A DNA stretch of 64,000 nucleotides from NCBI GenBank assembly GCA_963921425.1, contig OY992833.1, positions 24,724,698 through 24,788,697 of the forward strand, given 5' to 3'. The notes beneath the pieces are model-generated. The model was given only the letters and a program-made list of their open reading frames with translations, had not been told where the DNA came from and did not search any database. Positions 11,964 through 26,300 of the stretch are shown here, piece by piece (within the stretch, counting starts at the first letter, position 1; every line of letters begins with the position of its first letter). The position numbers and the translations under genes are program-made. Source of the stretch: Dryas octopetala. Lineage: Eukaryota; Streptophyta; Magnoliopsida; Rosales; Rosaceae.

Positions 11964-14900
11964 ATGGCTGAGGAAAATCCTGTGGATGGAGACGTAATCA
12001 CTGAGCAAGGCACGGCATCAAACAGCCACGCAGCAGGGGCGGATTCCCAAAAAGATCCAGAAAACACAAACAACCACCAAGATACAAGCAAGAGCAAGGA
12101 GGATGGCACCAAAACAGTACCATTTTACAAGCTTTTCTCCTTTGCTGATTCACTGGATTACCTGTTAATGTCTGTTGGTACAATCAGCGCTATTGGAAAT
12201 GGGCTCTGTATGCCTCTAATGACCATACTCTTTGGAGATGTGATTAATTCTTTTGGAGAATCTGGGAATACCAAGGAAGTGGTTGATGCAGTTTCCAAGG
12301 TATGCATTCTGTGACTAGAACCTGATAAATTTTAGTCATCTCTATTAATGCAACATCCATACTATATTGAAGTTAGTCCACTTTGCATAACTAAAAAAAT
12401 TCCACTTAATGGTTCTATCTGGTATCATCAGAATTTGTGTCAAGTGAACTTTTCAATATATTTTGTTTGTTGGTTCTCTGGTGTCTCTGATTTAGTTGCT
12501 AAAATAGGATGTCCCTTCACTAAATGAGTGCTGTATCAAGCAAGTCTCATATTTGCTAAATTGTGCTATATGTAACTATTATTAACTAGGTTTGACAGAA
12601 ATAATTTGGCCAATTCAATATCCTCAGGTGTCTCTAAAGTACATTTACTTGGCTGTGGGGGCTGCTGCTGCTTCATTTCTACGTAAGTACACTAGGCTCC
12701 CTGCTGACATAAAACTTACCATCATCTGGTTAAGAGTTAGTTTGGCTTATTGGAAACTGAGATACTTATATTTGCTATATGCCAGAGATGTCTTGCTGGA
12801 TGGTCACTGGAGAGAGACAGGCTGCACGAATAAGAAGTTTATACTTGAAAACAATATTGAGGCAAGATGTTGGCTTTTTTGATAAAGAAACTAACACTGG
12901 GGAAATTGTTGGGAGGATGTCAGGTGATACTGTGCTCATTCAAGAGGCCATGGGGGAGAAGGTATTTACATGCCACACAAAAGCTCTGAGTCGTTGCCAT
13001 TTTCTCCAATAAACTCTCATTACTTTCATCTTCTTATTGCAGGTAGGAAGTTTTATCCAGTTAGTTGCAACATTCATAGGAGGCTTTATTATAGCATTTG
13101 TTAGGGGATGGCTTCTCACCCTTGTCATGCTATCTTCTATTCCCCCTCTTGTCTTCTCCGGTGCCATCATGAGCCTCATAATATCAAAGTTGGCATCCCG
13201 TGGACAAGCTGCTTATTCAGTGGGAGCAACTGTGGTTGAGCAGACAATTGGTTCAATCAGAACTGTATGCATACTTGTCTTAAAAGAACTTTTGATTAGT
13301 TATTTTTTCTTTGTATAGAACTAAAACTGAAGGGTATTCCTCATGCAGGTTGCATCATTTACAGGGGAAAAACAAGCTATAGCTAAGTACAACTCCTCAT
13401 TAACTAAAGCTTACAAGTCTGGTGTACATGAGGGTTTGGCATCTGGGTTGGGTATTGGAACGGTTATGCTTATTATATTCTCTAGTTATGCTTTGGCCAT
13501 ATGGTTTGGCGGAAAAATGATTCTTGAAAAAGGATATAAAGGAGGAGATGTCATGAATGTAGTTTTCGCTGTGCTGACTGGCTCCTTGTAAGTTGCACTT
13601 TGTTAAATTTGGAAAACAAATTTGGTCACCTAGCATTATTGTACTAGTTAAACATGTTTGTATTTTTGTTTGCTCTTCAAGAATGGGATATTCAAAATCT
13701 ACTGACTACTTCCCCTCCCCATTCACTCCAAAATTTGATATTTGAAGCTTCAGATATATGAAGATATGTAAATGTTTTTGCGATAAATTTTCAGGTCTCT
13801 TGGGCAGGCATCTCCATGCATGAGTGCATTTGCTGCTGGGCAAGCTGCAGCTTTTAAAATGTTTGAGACAATTGACAGAAAGCCGGAGATAGATGCTGCT
13901 GACACTAATGGGCGGCAATTAGAAGATATCCGTGGAGACATAGAACTGAGGGATGTTTATTTTAGTTATCCTGCAAGACCGGATGAACAAATATTCCGTG
14001 GATTTTCTCTCTCAATATCTAGTGGTGCAACTGTTGCTTTGGTTGGAGAGAGCGGAAGTGGTAAATCAACTGTAATCAGTTTGATTGAGAGATTTTATGA
14101 CCCCCAAGCTGGTGAAGTTCTTATTGACAGTATTAATCTCAAAGAGTTCCAGCTGAAATGGATCAGACAGAAAATAGGCCTTGTCAGCCAGGAACCCGTT
14201 TTGTTTACTTCTAGCATTAAAGATAATATTGCCTATGGAAAGGATGGTGCAACTACTGAAGAAATAAGGGCTGCTGCTGAGCTTGCCAATGCTGCTAAAT
14301 TCATAGACAAACTGCCTCAGGTTATATTAGTTTATAGTTTCCTCTAAGTTTGGGTAATTTTTCCTCTAATTTTGGGTACTCTACTCCAAGTTTGGGAAAT
14401 AAGACATATCAAATGAATTATTTAATAACTTCAGATAATTTCAATAATTAAATTAACTCAACTCAACTCCACTTCCAATTTCATTTTTCTAATTGTGTGG
14501 TTTTGTGACTTGTGCATTTAGGGACTAGATACAATGGTTGGTGAGCATGGAACTCAGCTATCTGGGGGCCAAAAGCAGAGAGTTGCTATAGCTAGAGCAA
14601 TTCTGAAAAATCCAAGAATTCTACTTTTAGATGAAGCCACAAGCGCTCTTGATGCAGAATCTGAGAGAGTTGTGCAGGAGGCACTGGACAGAATCATGAT
14701 TAACAGGACTACTGTCATTGTAGCCCACCGCTTGAGCACAGTAAGGAATGCTGACACCATTGCTGTTATACATCGAGGAACAATTGTTGAAAAAGGTAAT
14801 ACATTGTCAATAGTTGAACAAGTTGTTACAATTCACCATATTCTTAATTCATGAGAACTGCACACACTGATCCTTTTCAACTGAGCAGGTCCACATTCTG

Positions 14901-17608
14901 AGTTAATTAAGGATCCTGATGGAGCATATAGCCAGCTTATACGGTTGCAAGAGATTAACAGTGTGTCAGAACCAAGTGCTGTAAATGATCAGGAAAGGCC
15001 AGATATTAACAGTGCGGATTCTCGAAGACATTCTAGTCAAAGATTTTCTTTCCTGCGATCCATAAGCCGGGGATCATCTGGAAGAGGAAATAGTGGTCGT
15101 CACTCATTCTCAAACTCATATGGTGTCCCCACTGGTGTCCTTGAATCAGCACCTGCGGAACTTGATAATTTTGCTTCAGCACCATCAGAAGTGCGTCAAG
15201 AAGTTTCACTCCGCCGCCTGGCTTACCTCAACAAGCCAGAGATCCCAGTGTTGCTTCTAGGTACTATAGCTGCAGCAGCCAATGGGGTAATATTACCTGT
15301 TTTTGGGATATTGTTATCAAGTGTAATCAAGACCTTCTTTGAGCCACCTGATCAACTCCGTAAGGATTCCAAGTTTTGGGCATCAATCTTGGTTGTTCTT
15401 GGAGTGGCATCTTTCTTAGCACAGCCATCAAGAGGATACCTTTTTTCTGTGGCGGGGTGCAAGTTAATAAGACGTGTCCGATCAATGTGCTTTAAGAGGG
15501 TGGTTTACATGGAAGTAAGTTGGTTTGATGAAGCTGAGCACTCAAGTGGTGCAATTGGTGCAAGGCTTTCTTCAGATGCTGCTTCTCTGCGAGGGCTGGT
15601 TGGAGATGCTTTAGGTTTGCTGGTTCAGAATACTGCAACCGCAATTGCTGGCTTGTGTATTGCATTTGTGGCAAATTGGCAACTCGCTCTTATAATCCTT
15701 GTTATGCTGCCTCTATTAGTAGTAAATGGATATGTGCAAGTCAAGTTCATGAAGGGATTCAGTGCAGATGCAAAGGTATTGCTCCAAAGTCCAAAGTTTT
15801 AAAAACTTTAGTAAACTTCTAGCTGATGCAGTCAAAACTTCATCCAACTGCAGTGAAAGGAAAAAGAAAAAAAAATTGGGAAAGAAGTCGTAAAATTAAT
15901 CATCTTTCCGACCATGGATGAACTTAACAAGTGTTTTCATACATGACATATATAATCTACATACTAGACTAATTCTTTTTGACAATGCTGAAATTCTAAA
16001 TGCTTGCAGAAAATGTACGAGGACGCAAGTCAAGTAGCCAATGATGCTGTGGGGAGTATTAGAACAATTGCTTCCTTTTGTGCTGAAGAGAAGGTGATTG
16101 AATTGTACAAGAAAAAATGTGAAGGCCCTATTAAGACAGGGATAAGGCAAGGGTTAGTTAGTGGGACAGGTTTTGGGATATCATTCTTTCTGCTATATTC
16201 TGTGTATGCCTGCAGTTTTTATGCTGGAGCCCGACTTGTTGCAGCTGGCAAGACAACATTTGGTGATGTTTTCCGGGTAAGTCCCTCTGCCTTCTGGTAC
16301 AAATCTTTAATTTACTAGACTCGCGGCTGCTAAATAAGTACTCATTACGTAAGAATCAAATCTTTATAGTCCATTCAATCCATTGGTAATATTTTGCTCT
16401 CTTGGTTTGCAGGTTTTCTTTGCTCTCACTATGACAGCTATTGGAGTGTCTCAGTCGAGCTCCCTAGCCCCTGATGTAAGTAAAGGAAAGAGCTCTGCTT
16501 CTTCCATATTTGCAATTCTTGATGGGAAATCAAAAATAGACTCTAGTGATGACTCCGGAACAACCATAGAAAATGTGAAGGGAGAAATTGAACTTCGTCA
16601 TGTCAGTTTCAAGTATCCGAATAGACCTAACGTGCAAATCTTCCAAGATCTTTGCTTGACCATTCATCATGGCAAGGTAACATAGTATAATGTATTATCA
16701 TTTTACTCATTTTCAAGCAATGCATAAGATTTGGACCTCCTAGTCTAATTTAAGTTTCTGCAACTTACAATTTGAATTATGTTATGCAGACAGTTGCTCT
16801 GGTTGGAGAAAGTGGTTGTGGGAAGTCGACAGTGATCTCATTGCTGCAGAGATTTTACGACCCTGATTCGGGTCACATTACATTAGATGGAATCGAAATC
16901 CAAAAGCTACAGTTGAAGTGGTTGAGACAGCAAATGGGACTGGTGAGCCAGGAGCCTGTATTGTTTAATGACACTATCCGAGCCAACATTGCATATGGAA
17001 AGGAAGGGAATGCAACAGAAGCTGAAATTATAGCTGCAGCAGAATTGGCAAATGCCCACAAGTTCATCAGCAGTTTACAACAGGTAGGCACTGAACTATT
17101 AACAAGCTTGTCAATTTTTTTTTTTGGCTACAAACACTATAACAATCTTTTACCATGGTGCTGCATATATGAGAAGGACTAGTTGAAGAAAATTCACAAT
17201 GTTAAATTCAGAATGTTGAAGATTGATGCATGTTAAGTTTGAAAAACAATGCAGGGTTATGATACAACAGTAGGAGAGCGAGGGGTTCAGTTGTCTGGTG
17301 GACAGAAGCAAAGGGTGGCAATTGCACGAGCTATAATGAAGGCACCAAAGATATTATTACTAGATGAAGCCACCAGTGCTCTTGATGCTGAATCCGAACG
17401 AGTGGTTCAAGATGCATTGGACCGAGTTATGGTGACTCGAACCACAGTGGTGGTTGCCCATCGGCTATCCACAATCAAGGGTGCAGATTTAATCGCAGTG
17501 GTAAAAAATGGAGTCATTGCAGAGAAGGGAAAGCATGAAACTTTGATCAATATCAAGGATGGCAATTATGCTTCTTTGGTAGCATTACATGCAAGTGCCT
17601 CATCTTAG
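11964..17608 (+). CDS. ABCB21: ABC transporter B family member (ABCB4/11/21 clade, auxin-transporter type)
   Basis: Twelve exons join in frame to 1297 residues: 11964-12299, 12628-12682, 12786-12961, 13043-13264, 13349-13587, 13795-14320, 14522-14795, 14889-15775, 16010-16276, 16413-16676, 16790-17083 and 17255-17608. The layout is two membrane halves, each followed by a nucleotide-binding domain. Domain 1 has Walker [10 protein letters not shown] (427-435), signature LSGGQ (531-535) and Walker [13 protein letters not shown]. Domain 2 has GESGCGKST (1088-1096), LSGGQ (from 1193) and the same Walker B. Both keep the H-loop VAHRLST. The linker is Ser/Arg-rich (about 620-665), a likely phosphorylation region. 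Family members of this clade are plasma-membrane pumps that move auxin and related compounds. The start was chosen for MAEENPVDG after the leader splice site. Clade placement among 4/11/21 is tentative; the family is certain. Confidence 0.93.
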
Positions 17609-19496
17609 AGAGCTTCTCTGTTCTTCTTTCCTAGATATGTAATGTTATTCAATTTTATGTAGAAGGTAAATTACCAAGACGCATAGATCATCCTTTTTCT
17701 TTCTTTATTTCTTGAAAGCTGCACTTGCAGCAATACAACAGATATGAATACAGTTCATTATAAAGTTGGATTGATTTACATACATTTTTCCCACTACATG
17801 ATTTGGTATGTATCTCTTGAACAGCTTGAAAAACAAGAGCTTATTATTCCTTACGGCTTGAGTAACAAGGTTGCTTTTGTATTTCTCTTTATGTTATCAG
17901 TCAATCTACATCATTGAGAGAAAGGCAACCCTAGTAGTTGATTGATTAAGGGCTCATTCAATGTCATGTGTTTTGCCATTTTAAGCGATTTGAAGGTGTT
18001 GGTGCCTTTGACATCTGAAGTGCCCCCCTCAACAACCCTTTTTTCCATTTACAAAAACAACAAAAGTGGATTAAACCTCACTCCAAGTCTCCCAACAATA
18101 TATACCATAGAAGACAAGTCAAGCCAACTTTCTTGTTTTGCAAGATCATACAAAACCCACATTCAGTATTTCATTTCAAAGCAATTGCTTGTTCTACATC
18201 TGCTTAATTAACGGATCATGCACATATATATGATTGGCCTGGTGACAGAGACTGCCATTGCCATCACAGAACCATTCACCGACCTCCGATCTGACCCACC
18301 ACCAATTACAAACTCTGATATATATAATGCACAAAAAAGACATTTCGTCGACACCCGTGTGTAGTTGAAAAAGCTCAACGAGGAAAAAAAGGAGAGGGCA
18401 ATCAGATTAGACTTTATTATCTGATATCCGATCCCCACATGAACTACAACGTTCTACCACCTCCCAAGTCTCAAACTACTTTATGGACTGGTTTTAAGGA
18501 TCCAACTAGACAATTTTGTGTTTGTTGTTATTGAAAATAGAGATCATTTTAGCAAAAGTACTCTAACCTTGTCATAGTTGAGAATGTCACATTCAGTTTG
18601 TTCCAATTAAGTATCCCAAACTTTCTAGTTAGGCTCAATTAAGAATTTTCAGTCAAAAATATTAATTTTGAGTCATTTTACTAAAATTATCCGTTACAAA
18701 GTAAAAGTGATAGCATGTATAACTTACTCATTACACTTACACACCAGCAGATAATGATTAGAATATTATGAATATCTCATAAAATGACACCTTCATGATC
18801 AATTTTTAATAACAGGTAGTAACTCTGCAAGGGCAGATTTATTGAACAAAATTCTGATGGACCCAGGCCTCTTTATTCAATCATTGAGAAGAAAAAACCA
18901 ATCTTTTGCACAAACAACTTTAAGATTTGGGTACTAGCTAGATCCCAAATTTAAAGTTTGTAAGAATATTTTTCCAGAACATGAGTAGAGTATTGTTTTG
19001 TCACAAGACATGTTAAATAACTTGCGTTCTTTAGCAACAAAATTAGATATCAACAAGTTGATAAATTAAGCACGTGATCAATTAGATGGGGTTTCAATCA
19101 ACAACATTAATATTCAACCTTAGTTGTACACTTGTACTGAAAGCAAATATTAGAGAGTCGATGATGAGTCAATTTAATCAAAACAAAATTCAATATATGT
19201 ATCATCTCCTTGTCATTGTACATACATGCCACAATGAACGCAACAAAGTTATATGACACATCATGTGATGTGGAAGTTGCACCTGATCTGACCCATATAT
19301 CAATCAAACTCCTACTCCTACTCTTCTATATTATACATATCTTCTTAACTTGTTTATAATTTACAAGCATATATACTTCAAAGGGATCAATATCCCCTGC
19401 AGTTCTCATTCCGGCCCATCCAGATTTAATTTCCATATCTTATCAATTAGTTGATCATCATCGATCAATTGATCATTTCTAGTATACACACTCCCA
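17609..19496. other. Intergenic region downstream of the ABCB gene
   Basis: The first 150 bp should hold the 3' untranslated region. The rest is AT-rich. Short open frames at about 17940-18440 resemble nothing known. Nothing else is recognisable before block A right copy begins. Confidence 0.5.
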
Positions 19497-20931
19497 CTGC
19501 AATACAACCAAATTGAGAGACACTTGCATGGCGCCTGTTTCAATTTTCTGAAGGATATATGATGATATACAGCAGTTTGGGCTTATATGCATGTCTTTCA
19601 GGTACTGCTTATATACTCTGCATTTTAGATAACTAATATGTCTCTTTATTGTCTGTAGCTAAGACTTGCCTATTAAATTACTTGTACTTACTTTTTAAGA
19701 CAGATTGTCTTGTTGTGCCCTTTCTCTCCTTTACATTTATTTGTTATTTTCTATGTTGGAGAGAATCGAAACTTTGATCCGTATATGTACCATATTTCTT
19801 TTTTTTTTGGCCAAGAATATATGTACCATATTTCTAACTTATTACTCCACCATCACTTATTCTTTGTTTGATTGTTGATTGACAGAGCCTCATTAGCGAA
19901 GAGAAATTATTATATGTATTTGATACACCGTTAAGTAATATAATAAATTCAAGGTGTTATAATATGAATGTATATTATTAATATTATATTCTATTAATAT
20001 AAATATATGATATAATAATATTTTTACATATTAAATTGATTACACCATATAACAGTATAACAGATACACCTAATAATTTTTCTATTAACAAATCACCCCG
20101 AGCCATGTTAAGGTGGTCCTGAATTGGGTCGATATGAGACAAATACATAAGCTAATTAAGAAAATAACATTGGGTAGGTTTTCTTAGTTTGTAGTAATGA
20201 AGTGCATGTGCGGTGGACTTTCATATCCAGCGCATGCAGTAGTCCCAGACTGTTCACAAATCACAATTACTCTCTGTCTGTCACATGCACTGTTGCAACT
20301 ATATACTTCACTCAGGTTAACAAGTTTCACGGGTGCCCTACATTCAATTCAGTGCTAGCACAGCTTGTATTGCATGTATTTGTACGTGTCGAAATTCAAA
20401 TGGGCATGCTTGATGTATCACTAATTCCTAATTCACTATTAACTAAATTTCGAGCCCCTTTTCAAAATTCATCTTGATTCCCATTTCCATTTCTCTTAGT
20501 GTACTCTTATATCCATAATTTCCCATATGAGCTGTCCCTGTTAACATTAATTAACTAGTGATGAAAGAGGCCCATTGAAGGTCATCCCATCAAACCCATA
20601 TATGTATTTATATTCACATGGGGTCACGTTGGAACTAGCTAGAAACCACTGTTTGTTATATGTTCACATGCAATTAATATGCATGCATCAATTGCAGTGG
20701 TTTAGAAGAATCAGAATAAATGCCTAAATGCTAGGCGCCTTTTTCATTATTCACTACTCGCAGGCCAGCCAGCACCAGCAGAGCAGAGCTACATTTCATC
20801 GGATGCAGGCCACGTGTATAGTTTGATTTCTAGCTCAAGTCCCTAATTAAGCCTATGATGGAAAGCAAGCACATAGAGAAAGAAAGAAAGAAAGAGTACT
20901 ACTGTACTAGTACTGCTTTGATTTTCATTTG
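19497..20931. repeat. Block A, right copy of the segmental duplication
   Basis: Direct copy of 1-1356, with a few short insertions (for example about 20 bp near 19629 and about 30 bp near 19800). It ends at GATTTTCATTTG, after which the sequence continues into DNA not found at the left copy. It is non-coding. Confidence 0.9.
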
Positions 20932-23362
20932 ATTTGAGGGTTAAGTAAGGTATGGTGCTCATTACTTTAATTTATCTCCCTCCACAACTTTTGCTTTCTT
21001 GTGTCTTTTTATGTACTATATTTTCTCTAATCCATTGGTTCATCTTGCATTTCTCATCAGCCTAGCTATGGTGAGATTAACTGGTTGGAACTGTACATAA
21101 CTACATACTAGCTTTTTGGCTTAGATAGCTAGCACTGGCATTTGCATATTAATTGCTTTGAGTCTTATAGATGTTGGTAACTTAATTTTGGGTCTGGAAT
21201 ATTATGTCCCCTAGGCCAGTCTTTTTATTTAAAAATTACCCTCTGATCCTCTAAGAAAATGCCTTTGGGAATTGGGATGTGAGTACTACTCCTCCATATA
21301 TTTCTTATCTTTTGATCCTCAATGGAAATGGAGCTTTTAATCCATGGTCAAAATCTGCATATTTTTGTGTTGTTTTCCTTGGTAGATAAGACAGAGTTTG
21401 TATATTGTATTAATTAAGCCATCGCAATAGTGATTACATTGAGGAATTAAAAGAATATGGACCCCTGTATAAAAGTACACTTTCTGCTATCTTCCCTTTT
21501 CTTGCATCAAAAGGGAAATATATATCACCATATAGAGCCAACATTGGTTTCTTTTGTGTCTAGCTATTTCCTTGTGAGGACAAACCCATCTTTAACGCTG
21601 TAAGTGGAACCAGTACCACAAAGAGGGGAGTAAGACAACTCATTTGGAAAGCTAAGCATTACAAAGAAAGACCAATGCAATATCAAATATTGTTAGAAAA
21701 CAAATTTATAAAACGAGTTTATAGCTTCACTAGTAGAACTCACTCTTACATTCACACATCCACGCCACCCGTTAGTTTTTTAGAAAACAAATTCATACTA
21801 CCAGTTTAGAATTTCAATGGTAGACTCCTTTACTTCGAGAGATTATTGTGCATAATCATAATGCGATCATTTAGTATAATTAGTTCACGTGTTATGAATC
21901 TTATGGTATAAGTGAATAATATTAATATTATACGAATGCCACTTTTTTTTTTCTCGTAAGTAGAGTTTTACCTTAGAAAATAAATTCAAGTTGCTTAAAA
22001 CACTATAAAAAAATGTCTTTTTTCTTCATTGAATTAGTAAGCTGAAATTCTTACAAAAGATCTTATAAATTTTTTTTAGTAAGTGAGGGTATCTTGGACC
22101 AACTTTTATTAAGTATGAGTGGATAAGTACACACTTCGGTCCAAATCTGTTCACCCAGAGAGTTGGTCTCTCACCAATAAAAAGGCATCTTGACAAAAAA
22201 AAAAAAAAACCAATAAAAATACATTAGTTTCATAAGGATGGCAAACATGCACCAACCTCTATTTAATTAAGCCAATGAAATTTGTCTGTGATCAGATTTA
22301 TCAAGACTGACAAGACTTAATGGGCCATTATTGTGACTTGCAACCAACCATTTTGAGAGGGAGCAGTTTGAGCTTAGAAGACAACTTGAATGAATCAAAA
22401 TCTTCCATTTTATGAGTGAATTATGATTGCGATTTACGCATTAAGAAATCACCGTTGGATTGCATATATTTGATTCAAGAAAGGGTACCATTTCTGCAGT
22501 GGTCGTCAATTTCCAATCATTCTCAGGAGTACTCATGACTCATGAGAATATATATAAATGTGTGCTTGTCGTATGTGTCACGGACCCATCTCTTATTATT
22601 ACTGGTTCGACAACCTGAGCATGATGGACACATCATCATTTATAAGCAGGAGAGCAAATATTATAAAAGATGCTAAAAGCACGTTTGGCAACCCAGAATT
22701 ATTGTATAAAAACCACTCGTTTTCAGTATTTAATGCAGGAAAAATGACAAAGAAAAACGCATAAAATTTGTGAATGGGGCACTTTCAAAGATTTGATCAT
22801 TGGTTTCTATGAAAAAAAATTTAAAGGGTTCATGATTATTAACATCCCCAAGGGACGTTTCCTTCTTTCATAATTTAAAATTCAGAATAGGAAATTCTGG
22901 AATTGATGAATTTAATTAATCATAAGATGGATCATTTATGTGATCATCTAAAAGGACGGCTGTGACTTATTGATTTGCACCATAAAGTGGCCAAGAAATA
23001 TGTATAAAGCACAATTCTTATTGAAAACTCAGTATGTGTACAGAAACTCAGAAGCACAAGCACAAGCACAAGCACAGGGACAATGGAATGGCAAAGATAA
23101 GTGGTTCTTTTGCCTCGTTTGGTAATTGGCATGGTCAATGAGCTAGGCATGTCTGTTGTGGGTTCTTGGGGCCATTGAAGAAAGTTGATACGAGTGGTTA
23201 AAACTTAAGTCAACTGCCGACCACATAAGTACCCTTTTGCAGCTTTGATATACCAAGCCACCAACATTGGATAGAATCTAACAGAAGACCCCATAAATCT
23301 CTGTTACATTATTGTTGTTGTTGGGGTTGCAGGTCCATTGAAAAAGACAACATCTTTAGGCC
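20932..23362. other. Intergenic region upstream of the CHUP1-like gene
   Basis: AT-rich DNA with no gene-like frame. An acceptor-like GGGGTTGCAG at 23331 precedes the ATG by about 30 bp, so the 5' leader may be split by an intron. No transposon ends were recognised. Confidence 0.4.
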
Positions 23363-26300
23363 ATGAGCACGAAGCAAGGGACACCACCACCATCTTCAGC
23401 GAAAGGTGAAAGCAAGTCTAACATGTCTCAGCTCACAACCCCATCTCGTCTCAGAGCTTCTTCCAAAGCAAAGGAGTCGCCAACTCCACCACCAAGAGCA
23501 AAGTCGGTGACCCCAGATGGGAATAGTGACAGTTACAGGGCTCGGAGGGCTCTTGGGCTCAACAAGCCTAAATCTGGAGAGCTGCAGGTGTTGGGATCTC
23601 AGAAAAGTAAGGAACTTGAAGAGGCTAAAGTTGTGGGTAGGCTTGGAAACCGCCAGGTGTTTGAGCAAAGTGCTAGGCCAAGGCGGCAGAGGCCTGTGGA
23701 TCCTAATTGCAAGAGTAATGAAGATGACCCACATGGGAAAAACAAGGAATTGCAGGACAAACTTGATGTGAGCGAGACTTTGATCACGAGTTTGCAGGCT
23801 GAGGTTTTGGCTTTGAAGGCAGAGTTGGATAAGGCTCAGGGTTTGAACTTGGAGTTGCAGTCACAGAACAAAAAGCTCACTGAGGATCTTGCTGCTGCTG
23901 AAGCAAAGATAGCAGCAGCTTTTACCACTCGTGAACAGGTAAAGACATGAACTTTCATGGGTCTGTAATTGTTTTCCATGAAAAGGTGGTGCCTTTCTTG
24001 GTTGCAGCATGTTCTTAATATTCGATTTTGGAAATTTCTCTGTTAAGACTTTGTATGTGTTTCTGGCAGAAAATTCAATTTGGTTGTCTCAAAGTGCAAT
24101 CTCATTATTTGTGATTTTAATTTAATTTAATTAAATTTTTTTTTTTCGCGGGCTGTAGCGGGAATCTAATGGAGGGTACCAGAGCCCTAAATTTAAAGAC
24201 CTACAGAAACTCATCGCCAACAAACTAGAACGCTCAGTGGTAAAGAAAGAGGCTGTCAGTGAAACAAGTGCTATTAAAACACCACCAGCCCCACCACCAA
24301 CATGTGCAGTTCCTAGAGTTGCAGCCACCCAATCCGGGCCACCACCTCCGCCTCCGCCTCTACCATCACTTCGACCACCACCCCCTCCCCCACCTCGGCC
24401 TTCAGCAAGAGTAACTACCACTCAGAAGTGTCCAGCACCTGTGGAATTTTATCACTCATTAAGAAAGCAAGAGGTGAAGAGGGATTCTCCAGAATCTAGA
24501 AACTATAATAAACCTGCAGCTATGAGTGCACATAATAGCATAGTTGGAGAAATTCAAAATCGTTCAGCACATCTGTTAGCTGTAAGCTTTTATGCTTTTG
24601 ATGTCTAATTTCTTCTTATGTTTCTGCTGATTCTGCTCCAGCTTGAAGTTTTAATTGTTATCAAATGACAATTATTTCCAGATAAAAGCAGATGTTCAAA
24701 CAAAAGGAGAGTTCATCAACGGCCTTATCCGGAAGGTGCTGGCTGCAGCATATACACATATCGAAGACGTTCTAAAGTTTGTGGATTGGCTTGATGGAGA
24801 ACTCTCATCCTTGGTACCCTGTCCAACTCTCTTTAGTTTTACCAAATCAACAGAGTCATATTTTCTTTGTCATTGCATAAGGAGGTGTCAAGATTTATAG
24901 AATCAATTGCAACCATAGGATATATTTTATGGAGAGAATTGCTTGGCAACAATGTAACAAAGAGGATGTTGTAAAGTATCAGTAATCTGTTGGCCTCCCT
25001 AAGTAATGAGCATCAATGTAAGATGGTAGACCCTGTAGTCTGACCCTAATTCAACTGATCTTGCATTATTCTCAGCCATTTAGGTGGTTAATGCTAATCA
25101 GCCATCACCTAGAGTTTGGAAATCTTTGAAACTATGCACACTTAGGATTTTTTTAGCAAAAGGATTCTAACTGGCCCAGTGATTAGATACATGAGTAGGT
25201 GGATAAATCTAACCTTCTCACGTTTTCTACAGGCTGATGAACGGGCTGTCTTAAAGCATTTCAAGTGGCCTGAGAGGAAAGCTGACGCAATGCGAGAAGC
25301 TGCAATTGAATATCGTGACCTTAAACTGTTGGAAAGTGAGATTTCTTGTTATAAGGATGACACTAACATTCCATGTGCAGCTGCCTTAAAGAAGATGGCT
25401 GGCCTATTAGACAAGTAAGAACTATGTAAAATGTCTTCTATATGTTTTGTGAAGTTTAAAGGTATACCGCTTTCTAGGTCTGAATATTAACTTTTCCCTC
25501 CCTGGTCTCATTGTGTAAGGTCGGAGCGAAGCATACAAAGGTTAATCAAGTTGAGAACTTCCGTTATGCGCTCTTATCAGGAATGCAAAATCCCAACTGA
25601 TTGGATGCTTGATTCTGGGATTGTGAGTAAGGTATGCTCTTTCTTGTGCTCCTATAATTTATGGGTGGTGTTAATAAAATTATGTTGTTTAATTGAGAAG
25701 TAGAGATTTCAACATGACACGAACCTTTTGAAAGTATCTTCACTTTGTTGGTAGATTTAACTTATTGCAGAGCTGTATTAGCATTTCTCCTGATTTTCTT
25801 AGTAACTCTGTTTTATCTCATCCCCTGTCAGTTGATGTTAGGAAGAATTTTCAAGTCTTGTGCACATCTTCATTTAGTGACTTTTACAGAAATTGCTTAT
25901 GTTTCATTGTATTGAGGTGAATTGAAGTCATTCCCAAAATTGTGCAGATAAAGCAAGCATCCATGAGTCTGGCTAAAATTTACATGAAGAGAGTGACGTT
26001 AGAGCTTGAATCCTCTCGAAGTTCAGATAGAGAATCAAGTCAAGAATCTCTTCTGCTTCAGGGCGTGCATTTTGCATATAGGGCTCACCAGGTAATTCTT
26101 GTGTCCACAGTTTCTATTATGTTTATTTATTGCATGGATAGGAACTTTTTAATCACCTAACAAGAAGCCATAATGAATTCATAGAGAGAAAGTAAGGGCA
26201 ATTGAATCAGGTTGCACTGGATATGTATGTGCTCCTGTTTCAGTTTTGGACAGAATATGTACAAGTCATACTTTCAATTGTTGTTTTTCCCAAGTATGAC

